Positions 7,741 to 15,916 of a stretch of DNA of 64,000 nt are shown here, piece by piece. Numbering within the stretch: position 1 is the stretch's first letter; every line of letters begins with the position of its first letter. Both the position numbers and the translations under genes were made by a program. The stretch covers positions 1-64,000 of the forward strand of contig JAJVHU010000027.1 in assembly GCA_022072505.1 (NCBI GenBank), read 5' to 3'. The notes under the pieces were generated by a model that was not told where the DNA came from, made no database searches, and saw only the letters and a list, made by a program, of their open reading frames with translations. The stretch comes from Phycisphaerae bacterium. Its GTDB lineage: Bacteria > Planctomycetota > Phycisphaerae > UBA1845.

Positions 7741-8679
7741 ATGGCGCCCGACGCAACTCCCGCACCTGCGACAACGGCCCTGCCGCATGCTCCGCACGCA
7801 ACAGACCGTCAGCGAACGTCTTTTCGGCTCCTCGCACTCGCGCTGACCGCCTGCGCGTTGTTTGCCGCCTCGATCCCGGTGCGTGCCGACGACTGCACAA
7901 TCTGGGTGGACTTGATGCCACGCGAACGTAGTTGGCATGGTGCCGCGTTCGACGCCGCCAGAGGCGTGACGGTCGTTTATGGCGGGGACATGCTTGGGGA
8001 GATGCAAGGTGACACGTGGGAATGGGATGGAGACGCATGGACCGAGCGGCAACCATCGGTGTCTCCCTCACCCCGCAACAGCCATACGATGACATTTGAT
8101 GAGACTCGTGGCGTCGTTGTGCTGTTTGGGGGAGCTGATGGCACACATGGGAGGTCTCGGGAGATTTGGGAGTGGGATGGCGACACGTGGTTGCTCGTGG
8201 GCGAGGCGCCTATCGGAGGCGTTGTAGACCATGCGATAAGCTATGACTCGCGGCGCGATCGTATTCTAGTATTCGGTGGAGTGGAGGACTCTGTGGCCAC
8301 AGGTCGGACGGTCGAGCGCGTCCCGGACTGCAACTGCAACGGCCGGCGCGACTCGATCGACGCGCGCGACGGCACGAGCAAGGACGTCAACGGCAACGGC
8401 GTCCCCGACGAGTGCGAGCCGTGTGGACGCGTTCAGCGCATGAAGGCGCGCTGCCGGGTACAGCAGACCGGCCGCACGGTGATCTGCCGTCTCCAGTCGA
8501 ATCTGCCTGAAGGAACGACCTTCATCGGCATTCTGGATGAGGGCGAGGAGCGCACGCTGGCCATCGGCCCGGACGGCCGCGCGCGTGCGGCGTGGAAAGG
8601 CGTGGACGCCGGGCAGCGCGAGGTGTGCCTGACCGACTGCCGCGACTTCAACCTCTGCCGCGCCGTTCCGTGTCCCTGA
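7741..8679 (+). CDS. Exported Kelch-repeat protein with shared C-terminal Cys module
   Basis: Protein of 312 aa. A long polar N-region precedes a signal-peptide core (FRLLALALTACALFAASIPV, ~28-47) with cleavage likely near RADD. Three Kelch-type motifs follow (RGVTVVYGGD...DTWEWDG, RGVVVLFGGA...EIWEWDG, DRILVFGGVE), too few for a complete propeller. Residues ~198-225 hold calcium-loop sequences (DCNCNGRRDSID, DVNGNGVPDECE). The last ~85 residues are the Cys module (CGRVQRMKARC ... NLCRAVPCP). The Kelch part (about 7900-8290) uses AT-ending codons much more than the flanking DNA, suggesting the blades came from elsewhere or that four blades were lost on joining. The ATG at 7741 has an AAAGGA upstream. 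Function unknown. Confidence 0.8.
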   Translation: MAPDATPAPATTALPHAPHATDRQRTSFRLLALALTACALFAASIPVRADDCTIWVDLMPRERSWHGAAFDAARGVTVVYGGDMLGEMQGDTWEWDGDAWTERQPSVSPSPRNSHTMTFDETRGVVVLFGGADGTHGRSREIWEWDGDTWLLVGEAPIGGVVDHAISYDSRRDRILVFGGVEDSVATGRTVERVPDCNCNGRRDSIDARDGTSKDVNGNGVPDECEPCGRVQRMKARCRVQQTGRTVICRLQSNLPEGTTFIGILDEGEERTLAIGPDGRARAAWKGVDAGQREVCLTDCRDFNLCRAVPCP

Positions 8680-8699
8680 CGCGAAACGCCGCCGTACAT

Positions 8700-9011
8700 C
8701 TCCGCCGCACGGTGGCGATGTCCAGGATGCCGCGTTGCCAGAGTACCGGCATGCCAAGCCGCATGGCGCCGGGGCGTCGGTGGAAAGAGCGACACAAGAG
8801 TGAGAAACAATCGGTGTTGCGGATGGAGTTCAAGAAGTTCGTGAACGCCTTCATCCGTGTGCCGGCGCTGGTGATCCGCGGGGGACGACGGGTGGTATTC
8901 AAGTTGTTGTCGTGGAACCCGTGGCAGAGCGTGATGTTGCGCGCGGCGGACGCGCTGTGGGGTCCGTTCACCACCGCGACGGCCGCGCTACAATGGCCGC
9001 TGCGCTGTTGA
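8700..9011 (+). pseudogene. C-terminal remnant of a DDE transposase
   Basis: Frame 3 from about 8770 to a TGA at 9009-9011 encodes a sequence typical of the C-terminal end of IS4/IS1380-type transposases: KSEKQSVLRMEFKKFVNAFI, then RGGRRVVFKLLSWNPWQS. There is no catalytic core and no upstream start in frame; the frame merges into the 3' end of the Kelch gene. I infer that an insertion sequence decayed here, leaving its 3' end. The family name is from memory of the C-terminal pattern and needs a database search. Confidence 0.55.
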
Positions 9012-9398
9012 AAACAGGTGATGGATGCCGGGGTCCGGATGCTCCGGTTGGCGGGGGCCTTTGTGAAAACGCGGTCGAGGTGTGAATGCCGCAAACCACA
9101 ACTGACCGACCATCAAACGACCCTGCGAGATCGCAGCGATCACGCCGCGCGCCGCCGCCGCGGCCGCCGTTCGCTGAAAAACGGGCTTCTGTTTACGCTT
9201 GATTTGGGACTAATAGCGGTCAGCCAGAAGCGGCGGGGACTCGGGCGGCGGGGATAACCCTCCCTACGGGTTTCTTGACCAGACGCGGCGTGAATCGCGA
9301 GTCGGGGATCGAGGATCGGATTCCCTCTGTCCCTCTGTCCCTTGGTCCCGCGGTATGCAAGCGGCGCCGGTTTTTCGTGCTGATCCGGCCGCTCCTGC
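9012..9398. other. Intergenic, no gene seen
   Basis: No convincing coding frame. CTGTTGAAAACAGG at 9005-9018 overlaps the transposase stop and may be part of an old element end. The remainder has short GC-rich runs (GCCGCCGCCGCGGCCGCCG near 9154) and nothing recognisable. Confidence 0.4.
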
Positions 9399-10328
9399 TC
9401 AGATCAAGGAGCGGAAGCCCCAGATCGTCTTGTAGAGGCCTTGCATGAGGGTGGCGATGAAGAAGTCGGTGGCGAGGATGGCGATGAAGCTGACGACGAA
9501 GGCTTCGGTGCAGGCGCGGCCGACGCCTTCGGCGCCGGGTCGGCAGGTGAAGCCCTTGTAGCAGGCGATCAGTCCGATGGCGCCGCCGAAAATGATGCTT
9601 TTGATCAGTCCCGTGGCGACGTCCCACCACTCCACGGCGTCGGCGATGAAAAACCAGTAAGGCTCGGACGGGATGCCCTTAAGTCCGACGGCGATGACCC
9701 ACCCGGCGATGGAACCGATCAGGTCGCAGAAGAACGTCAGGAGAGGCGAGAGCAGAAGGCACGCGAGGAACCTCGGCAACACCAGGTGGCGGATCGGGTC
9801 CACGCCCATCACACGCAGGGCGTCGATCTGCTCGGTGACGTGCATCGTGCCCAGTTCCGCGGTGAGCGCTCCGCCGATGCGCCCGGCGAGCATGACGCCC
9901 GCCAGCACCGGTCCCAGCTCCTTGACCAGCGACAGCGTGACGAGCACGCCCATCCGTTCCTCGAATCCGGCGGCCTTGAGCTGGTCGTAGCTTTGCACCG
10001 CGAGGACAAGCCCGACGAACATGCCGGTGATGAGGATGACGGGAAGGGTGCGGTTGCCGACTTCGTAAAAGAGGGGCATGGCGCGGCTCCAGGTGCGCCG
10101 GCGCGGCGCGTCCGGCAGCAGCCAGACGGCCATGTGCCAGGCGAAAACCCAGAACTGCCCGAAGGCGCCCAGGGACGTGACGACTTGTGACCCGACGAAG
10201 CTGAACACGTTGATCGCGTCGCCCCTGGACCCTCGCGACGCGTCCTTTCCGGATCGCGTTCGCTTGACGATTGACGCCGCCTCGACCGCCCCGCGCGCCG
10301 ACGGCGCGCGGGGCGCGTCGAGGCGCAA
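9399..10328 (-). CDS. mlaE: MlaE-family ABC transporter permease
   Basis: Protein of 309 aa. The ~260-residue core is a typical MlaE/YrbE permease with five or six membrane helices and the family stretches RTLPVILITGMFVGLVLAVQ, LVKELGPVLAGVMLAGRIGG and TAELGTMHVTEQIDALRVMG. In the family this permease works with an ATPase (MlaF) and an MCE protein (MlaD) to move phospholipids between the two membranes. Neither partner is in this window. The start is read as TTG at 10328 because GGGGAG lies 8 nt before it; residues 1-40 are a charged extension beyond the usual family N-terminus, so a GTG/ATG further in is possible. Confidence 0.9.
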   Translation of the reverse strand: MRLDAPRAPSARGAVEAASIVKRTRSGKDASRGSRGDAINVFSFVGSQVVTSLGAFGQFWVFAWHMAVWLLPDAPRRRTWSRAMPLFYEVGNRTLPVILITGMFVGLVLAVQSYDQLKAAGFEERMGVLVTLSLVKELGPVLAGVMLAGRIGGALTAELGTMHVTEQIDALRVMGVDPIRHLVLPRFLACLLLSPLLTFFCDLIGSIAGWVIAVGLKGIPSEPYWFFIADAVEWWDVATGLIKSIIFGGAIGLIACYKGFTCRPGAEGVGRACTEAFVVSFIAILATDFFIATLMQGLYKTIWGFRSLI

Positions 10329-10573
10329 GAGTAGAACTCCCCGTGAGCGTCCGTCAACCCGGGAACGGCGCGGCCGGTCGCCGGGTCGCCGCCGCGGCGC
10401 CTGTCACGCCGAAAAAGGAGCACGGTCAGGGGCGGCTTGCGCCGTTCCTGACCGTGCTACGGAGAAGAGGAGGATCGTTCAGATTCGTTCGGACGGGTTT
10501 GTTTCGCCCGTCGGGTGATATCCTGTTCGTGCGAGGTCTGATCTGGGATGCCGGGTTGGCGTCCGGCGTGACC

Positions 10574-11332
10574 TCACGTTTGCACGATCGCGGCGGTCGG
10601 CGCCGCGGCGCGGGTTCTTGCGGCGCCGGTGCTGAGGATGTGTTTCCGGAGGGCGAAAAGCTCCTTGAACGCCTTGAGAATGACCTTGAGGTTCGCGCCG
10701 GTCTGGTGGCCCGCGGTGCGCGGGTAATGATGCACGCCGACCTGCCCGATGCGGTAGCCGAGGCGCGTCGCCTTGGCGAGGATCTCGGTGTCGATGAGCG
10801 CGCCCTTCGAGCGCATGTCGATCTCCTCGAAGAGCGTGCGCGGATACAGCTTGAACGCGCAGTCGATGTCGCGGATTCTCATGCCGAACATCAGGTTGAC
10901 GAGCGTGGTCCAGCAGAAGGCGTTGAATCGGCGCATCGCCGGATCCTGGCGGTTGAGGCGGTAGGCGCTGACGATGTCGAACTTGCGCGCCAGCGGCAGG
11001 ACGGTTTCCAGCTCCTGAAAGTCGAACTGCCCGTCGCCGTCGGTGTAGAAGACCCAGTCCTTGCGGGCTTCGCGGAAGCCGCGCTGCAGCGCGCCGCCGT
11101 AGCCCTGGTTCGGGCGGTTATGCACGGCGCGGACGCGTTCGTGCTCGCAGGCGAGGCGCTCGGCGATGTCGCCGGTGCGGTCGCGGCTGCCGTCGTTGAC
11201 GATGATGATCTCGTAGTCATCGACCAGCCGGTCGCAGGCCATCAAGGCCGCCAGGGTGACGCGCTCCACGTTGGCTTCCTCGTTGTAACACGGGAAGAAG
11301 ACGCTCAAGCTCGGGAATCCGCCTTTGCTCAT
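10574..11332 (-). CDS. Family 2 glycosyltransferase (dolichol-phosphate mannosyltransferase-like)
   Basis: Protein of 252 aa with a GT-A fold: LSVFFPCYNEEANVERV at the N-terminus, the nucleotide-sugar DGS motif (EIIIVNDGSRDRT), and the metal-binding DGD (VFYTDGDGQFDF). MRIRDIDCAFKLYPRTLFEE and GHQTGANLKVILKAFKEL resemble the polyprenyl-phosphate glycosyltransferase subgroup that makes lipid-linked sugars. It has no C-terminal membrane helices, so it is probably peripheral. The ATG at 11332 is chosen because AAGGAG lies 9 nt upstream; the frame extends 12 codons further without a better signal. It may supply donors for the polytopic transferases at 13990 and 61008 (inference). Confidence 0.88.
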   Translation of the reverse strand: MSKGGFPSLSVFFPCYNEEANVERVTLAALMACDRLVDDYEIIIVNDGSRDRTGDIAERLACEHERVRAVHNRPNQGYGGALQRGFREARKDWVFYTDGDGQFDFQELETVLPLARKFDIVSAYRLNRQDPAMRRFNAFCWTTLVNLMFGMRIRDIDCAFKLYPRTLFEEIDMRSKGALIDTEILAKATRLGYRIGQVGVHHYPRTAGHQTGANLKVILKAFKELFALRKHILSTGAARTRAAAPTAAIVQT

Positions 11333-12008
11333 GTGTTTCCGCTCCTTTGCGGACCGGACGGTTGACATCGATCGTCCGGTCCCGTTCCGCTCAAAAATTC
11401 AGGTCTTTCTTATGCCCGCAGCCGGCAGGAAGAACGCTTCCTGGCGGGCGCGGCTCGGTTTCCCGGCATCGCCTCCCGGCGATGACCCGCGGATTCGGTT
11501 TCAAGGGCGCACAGCGGCGAAGGAGCCGGCCAGTTGATCCGGCGCGGGCAGAGCACTGCCCCCCGTTATCTGTCCCGCGCGCCCTTCCGGGCCGAGGAAT
11601 CTCGTGGCGCGGCTCCTTCGCTTCTGCCGTGCGGGCGGTCTTTCGCGTGCCCTCGACAGGCTTCGCCCCCCGGCGCTGTGCCAACCCTGAAAACTTCAGC
11701 GACCGGTCCGCTTCCGGTTTCCGCCGGCTTCGGTCCCTCTCCGGATCGCCCGTCCGAACCCCCGTGGGTCCGGGTCGTGTTGGCGAGGTTTGAGCAAGGC
11801 GCGTGCCAGGGGACAGGATTGCCGAAACCACGGTTTTTTCGTCTGCGGCGACAGGCCCTTAAGGGTTAGCCGTGTCATCGAAGCCTTGCCGTCACGGTGG
11901 TGCGCGACCAGGGTCGCAGCCGATGTGGCGCTACACACAGACGGACCGACGCCTTCCGACGGAAACGGGGGCTTGCACGACAAGCGACAGGCGTTCGAGA
12001 ATGCGGGA
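11333..12008. repeat. Intergenic region with one dispersed repeat copy
   Basis: One copy of the ~29-bp family is at 11433-11462 (GAACGCTTCCTGGCGGGCGC then GGCTCGGTTT). The rest (11470-12008) contains open frames on both strands with Arg/Pro-rich, non-conserved-looking translations. A frame leading into the downstream gene is open from 11790 but has no obvious protein character before 12009. Confidence 0.5.
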
Positions 12009-12575
12009 ATGACCTCGCAGCATCTTGACCCGGACGAAGGTGGACCGCCCGGAGCGAACTCGCGGGAACCCGCCCGGCCGGGGTTCGGACTGACCTCCGC
12101 GACGCTGCGGGGGCTGCCGGAGCTGGGGTACTTCGAGTCGCCGCAGCAGCGCGAGGCGGCGCTGCGGGAGATCGAGTCCGAGGCGTCGAACCCGAAGTCG
12201 TTTGATTTCTGGTTCGGGGTGATGCTGACGGCCGCCGCTCCGATCCTGACGTTTTTTCTCTCGCGGATGTTTCTTCGGCGGATCATCTCACTGCTGGGCG
12301 TGACGGGGCTGGACCGGGTGGTGGAGATTCTGCTGGTGGCGGGGGTGGCGTGGGCGACGGTGAGGACGCTGCACCGCCGGGGTTTGATTTCAGCGGTGCG
12401 GGAGAAGCTGATCGCGCGCGGGATCGCGGTCTGTCGGGGGTGCGGTTACCTGCTGCGCGGGCTGGGCCCGGGGTCGGGAAGGTGTCCGGAATGCGGTCGC
12501 CGGTTCGATGTGGATGTCGAGACGATCCTTCGCGATGCAACCGGCGGTCGTGGGGGCGACGGCGGCGTCGGCTGA
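12009..12575 (+). CDS. Membrane protein with C-terminal zinc ribbon, function unknown
   Basis: Protein of 188 aa from the ATG at 12009. A polar N-terminus (LRGLPELGYFESPQQREAAL) precedes a helix at ~73-92 (FGVMLTAAAPILTFFLSRMF) and another at ~105-125 (VVEILLVAGVAWATV). The C-terminus carries a zinc ribbon, CRGCGYLLRGL...RCPECGRRF, a pattern common in planctomycete small membrane proteins. The frame is open upstream, so the start is uncertain. No operon partner: the next gene has its own leader. Confidence 0.65.
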   Translation: MTSQHLDPDEGGPPGANSREPARPGFGLTSATLRGLPELGYFESPQQREAALREIESEASNPKSFDFWFGVMLTAAAPILTFFLSRMFLRRIISLLGVTGLDRVVEILLVAGVAWATVRTLHRRGLISAVREKLIARGIAVCRGCGYLLRGLGPGSGRCPECGRRFDVDVETILRDATGGRGGDGGVG

Positions 12576-12751
12576 CGCGCGGCGCGACGTTATCCGGGAG
12601 CGCGTCGCGGAAGTCTTCGACGCTGCATGCGGCGTCAACTCGTGAAAACGGGGGACATCAGTGCCTGTGCGTCCGAAACAAGCGAAGATTTTCGGCGGAA
12701 GGGAGGGGGAAAGTTAAAGTGCCGGGTCAGGCGTTCCGATGCGAAGCGCAT

Positions 12752-12767
12752 TCGATCGCGCGATCGA
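12752..12767. promoter_or_regulatory. 16-bp perfect palindrome in the leader of the Cys-rich protein gene
   Basis: TCGATCGCGCGATCGA is a perfect palindrome ending 31 nt before the ATG at 12799. It could be an operator or a leader hairpin. No clear -35/-10 pair is visible in the 150 bp upstream. Confidence 0.45.
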
Positions 12768-12798
12768 GTGAAAGAAAGGTCATTTTGGAGAGTTTTGC

Positions 12799-13260
12799 AT
12801 GGCCAGTGGAACGTATCGTCGCAGCACGTGGGGTTCGTCGAACCGCGGCACTTCGCGTAACACGGGGACGGGGACGACCGGTCGGACGACCGGGAACTGC
12901 GCGCCGGGTTACAAGAACTGTTACTCGACGTTCAACAACAAGATCAACGCTTATCGGACGCTCGCCAACCAGACGACCGGGAGCGCCACGTACAAGCGTC
13001 CGTCGCCGACGCAGTTGACCAGCTTCGCCAACTGGGTGAACAAGGGGTGCAACGTGTTCTGCGTCAGCCCGACGCAGATTTCGCGCTACGCGCCGCGTTA
13101 CTCGAACTTCAATCCGAACAGCATCAGCAGCGTCAAGACGACGCTGTGCAACAAGTTCGGGCGCAGCACGATCAAGGCCGTCTGCCGCGACAAGCAGGGC
13201 AACTTCCTGATCTGCTGCTCGCCGACGAGCAAGGGCAAGCCGTTCTGCTTCCCGTGCTAA
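12799..13260 (+). CDS. Small basic Ser/Thr/Gly- and Cys-rich protein, unknown
   Basis: Protein of 153 aa starting at the ATG at 12799, with GGAG 8 nt upstream. Residues 1-33 are low-complexity and basic (RRSTWGSSNRGTSRNTGTGT). The rest is compact, with eleven Cys arranged as NCAPGYKNC, GCNVFC, TLC, AVC, LICC and KPFCFPC, and with many Asn, Lys, Tyr and Thr. There is no signal peptide. Codons are strongly biased to the C-ending choices (AAC, AAG, TTC, TAC), which suggests high expression. The gene stands alone, has a 16-bp palindrome in its leader and a strong terminator 33 bp after the stop. I do not recognise a family; zinc binding or disulfide packing are both possible. Confidence 0.8.
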   Translation: MASGTYRRSTWGSSNRGTSRNTGTGTTGRTTGNCAPGYKNCYSTFNNKINAYRTLANQTTGSATYKRPSPTQLTSFANWVNKGCNVFCVSPTQISRYAPRYSNFNPNSISSVKTTLCNKFGRSTIKAVCRDKQGNFLICCSPTSKGKPFCFPC

Positions 13261-13293
13261 GCGGGGCAGACTGAAACGCGCTGCTGAACGACG

Positions 13294-13324
13294 CGGCGGT
13301 CCGGGAGGGACCGCCGTTTTTCTT
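13294..13324 (+). terminator. Rho-independent terminator of the Cys-rich protein gene
   Basis: A perfect 9-bp stem (CGGCGGTCC/GGACCGCCG) with loop GGGAG is followed by TTTTTCTT. It lies between convergent genes and is strong for the upstream small gene. Confidence 0.9.
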
Positions 13325-13357
13325 GCGCCGAGGCTCCGGCGCGTCGCAACCGGAACG

Positions 13358-13993
13358 CTAACGAGGTTCGGGCGCGGTCCTGGCGCGGCGACGCGGTTTA
13401 CACCGCTCCTCCTCCCACTCCCGCAGGATGAGCCGTCCCAGGTGACGGCGGAGGAGGACGTGCGGGGGAAGGTGCGTCTCACGGCTGACGCCCGGCGGAG
13501 CGTCCACCCCGAAGACGTTGATCGTTTCGCCGGCGACGCGCGCCCGGGCGACGGCGTAGGTTTCTTCGCCGACGGCAAATGCGGCGAGGATCTCGACGGA
13601 CTCGATGACGGCGCCGGGCGCAAGGCGGGCCAGGAACTCCTCGAACCAGGCCTCTGCGGTTGGCGGAACGCGATCCGAGGGAAGCTGCGACACCTCCACC
13701 ACCAGCATGAAGCGCGTGCCGAGGTGAAGGCAATACATGTCCTGCGCGTCCAGACCGCAGTCGGGGTAGTAGTTCGGCTGAGTTCGGCCGGCGGCGACCC
13801 AGAACCCGCGCGGTTCGCCGCCGTCGGGGGCGGCGGCAAAGCGAAAAAGGGTCGTCGCGCCTTCGCCCTCGAGCGGCTCACCGTCGAAGCGCGCGACGGG
13901 CTCCAGCGTGGCAGGCGCGCGGTCGCCGAACTGTCCGGCGAGATAGGCGCGGGCCTGGGCGAGCGGATCGTCATGTGCGTCTTCGGGTTTCAC
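13358..13993 (-). CDS. Unknown soluble protein, translationally coupled to the upstream membrane protein
   Basis: Protein of 211 aa starting with GTG at 13993, which overlaps the upstream gene's TGA as GTGA. There is no signal peptide or membrane helix. Segments such as RFMLVVEVSQLPSDRVPPTA and EILAAFAVGEETYAVARARV look like a mixed alpha/beta fold. The C-terminus is very basic (KPRRRARTAPEPR). I do not recognise a family. The coupling suggests it is made in proportion to the polytopic protein at 13990-15801. Confidence 0.7.
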   Translation of the reverse strand: MKPEDAHDDPLAQARAYLAGQFGDRAPATLEPVARFDGEPLEGEGATTLFRFAAAPDGGEPRGFWVAAGRTQPNYYPDCGLDAQDMYCLHLGTRFMLVVEVSQLPSDRVPPTAEAWFEEFLARLAPGAVIESVEILAAFAVGEETYAVARARVAGETINVFGVDAPPGVSRETHLPPHVLLRRHLGRLILREWEEERCKPRRRARTAPEPR

Positions 13994-15801
13994 GGCGTTT
14001 CCGGCGGCCTCTGCGAGTCCGGGATGATGAACTCCCGCATCCGCGGGTAATAACCGCTCGATCGCCGCAGGGCGAGTCCGAAGCGCACGTCGCCGAGATG
14101 CTCCCGGTCAAAAACCTCGTACTCGGTTCGGAACCGCTCGCTGTCGCGCAAGGCGGCGTTGAGGGAGGCGTAATCGGGATGCGGGAGGTAGATCAGGTCC
14201 GGGGCGTCGCGCTCGATCATTGCGTTCATGTCGAAGCCGTGCAGGAGGAGTCGTGCGTCGTTGAGTCCGGAAAGGTCGATGATGCGCTTGCCGGGATTGA
14301 GAGCGGCGACGTGGCCGATTTCGGTGGTGGCGATGATCAGGTCGTCGGGCAGATCGGAGAAAGCGTCGAGGCGGAACCAGTACCGCGTCCACTTGGCGCG
14401 GTAGTTGGCGCGGATGTCGAAGCGGGCGGTCGTTCCTTGATCGGCAAGGCGACCGATCATGTTCAGGGTGTCCCAGCCCCCCGGTCCGTCGGGACGCAAC
14501 GGCGTCGGGAGGATTCGGGCGAGCGTCGCCGAGGGCAGGAGCGCTCGCGCCGCGATCGTCAGCGCGAGGATGACGCCCGCGGCCGTCAGGCGTTTGCGGT
14601 TGATCGCGGAGACGCCGTCGGCGATCGACGCCGCGGCGGACTTGACGCCGCGGAACGCCAGCCACGCCACGGCGGGCAACGCCGGCATGAAGAACCGCTG
14701 GTAGTAGTGCATGATCGGAATGACGAAGAAGAGGTGATACGTGAGGAAAGCGACGACGCCGACGACAACGCCCAGGTCCAGCGGTCGCGTCCGTCGCCAG
14801 GACGAGAGGACGACGGCGAGAGCATACACGCCGGCCGGGACGAGCAGGACGACGTAGCGCCGTGCGAATTCGACCCACTCGTGCCGCGCCGTGCCGGAAT
14901 AAGCGGCGCGGACCGCCTCGTCGTAGACGCCTGCGCTTTTCGCGAAGAACGAGAGCGGGACCGGCGTCCCGAAGTACACCCAGCAGACCGCCGCCAGCAG
15001 CATCAGCATGAACGCCGCGATCGCCAGTTCGCGCCGTCCCTGCCGACAATGTCCGGGGTCCGAGGCACACAAGGCGCGAGCGCCGGCGATCGCCAGCGGA
15101 AAAGGAAGGAGGTCCGGTCGCAGGAGAAAAACCAGCGGCGTTGCAAGAGCGGCAAGGACCGCCCACGACCAGCCCGTCTTTCGCGCCAGGGCGTCCAGGG
15201 CGAACATCGCGCACGCCAGGCCGAACACCGCGAAGGCCGTCTCCATCCCGGTGAACCCGTGTGTCAGCAGCAGATGCTCGGTCAGGGGGCGCTGAAGGAT
15301 GACGATCCAGATCGCCGCCAGCGCTCCGGAAAGGGCGCGCGTCGGCCGGACATGCCGCGCCGCAAGCTGAAGGAGGAGGACGGGGGTGAAGAACGCGGGA
15401 ATGAAGCCCGCGATCACCAGTGTCCGGAAGGGATCACCCGGCGTGACGGCCCTCACCCCCGTGACCCACGCGAGGTAGCCCAGCGACGTGAGACCGAACG
15501 TGGGGGGGTTGCCCCGGTTCCAGCAGACGCCCGCTCCGTCGAGCAGGTGATCCGCATAACGGACGTACATGTAAGCGTCATCAAGAATCTGGTCGGGGAA
15601 GTTGCCGGGTGACAGAAACAGGGGGACGGGAGCAAGCCCGATCAGGACGGCCAGCCCCGCGCCGACGAGGCGCCACGTCCAGACCGCGGCGGGGTGTTTC
15701 AATTTGTCCGGTTTCGGAGTATTTGAAGGCGGCGGCGCCTGAGCGGGCGGGGGGGACTGATCGTGACGGGCGTCGGGTTTAACGGGCGTCGGCGGCGTCA
15801 T
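13990..15801 (-). CDS. Polytopic membrane glycosyltransferase-like protein (AftB/GT-C type)
   Basis: Protein of 603 aa. After a Pro-rich N-terminus and a first helix, the first periplasmic loop reads DQILDDAYMYVRYADHLLDG, matching the DDAYI-x-RYA-x-NL pattern of GT-C enzymes that use polyprenyl-linked donors. About ten helices follow (to ~residue 420), then a ~170-residue soluble C-terminal domain containing ATTEIGHVAALNPGKRIIDL. Proteins of this type transfer sugars to cell-surface glycans on the outer face of the membrane. The exact donor and acceptor cannot be read from sequence. It overlaps the following gene by 4 bp. Confidence 0.8.
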   Translation of the reverse strand: MTPPTPVKPDARHDQSPPPAQAPPPSNTPKPDKLKHPAAVWTWRLVGAGLAVLIGLAPVPLFLSPGNFPDQILDDAYMYVRYADHLLDGAGVCWNRGNPPTFGLTSLGYLAWVTGVRAVTPGDPFRTLVIAGFIPAFFTPVLLLQLAARHVRPTRALSGALAAIWIVILQRPLTEHLLLTHGFTGMETAFAVFGLACAMFALDALARKTGWSWAVLAALATPLVFLLRPDLLPFPLAIAGARALCASDPGHCRQGRRELAIAAFMLMLLAAVCWVYFGTPVPLSFFAKSAGVYDEAVRAAYSGTARHEWVEFARRYVVLLVPAGVYALAVVLSSWRRTRPLDLGVVVGVVAFLTYHLFFVIPIMHYYQRFFMPALPAVAWLAFRGVKSAAASIADGVSAINRKRLTAAGVILALTIAARALLPSATLARILPTPLRPDGPGGWDTLNMIGRLADQGTTARFDIRANYRAKWTRYWFRLDAFSDLPDDLIIATTEIGHVAALNPGKRIIDLSGLNDARLLLHGFDMNAMIERDAPDLIYLPHPDYASLNAALRDSERFRTEYEVFDREHLGDVRFGLALRRSSGYYPRMREFIIPDSQRPPETP

Positions 15802-15916
15802 CGAAGACTAAGTCCTTGAGCATGTTCCGGTCGCCGGCGATTCCGAGCGGCATTGTCGCCGTGGGAGTCGCCCTGACAAGCCGGACCCCGATCTCGCGCG
15901 TCGAAAGGAAAGCGGC

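Noticed and set aside
13975..15612. 545-codon plus-strand open frame opposite the GT-C protein
   Set aside because: Antisense of a clear membrane protein in GC-rich DNA; composition Arg/Asp/Glu/Gly with no helices and no ribosome binding site.
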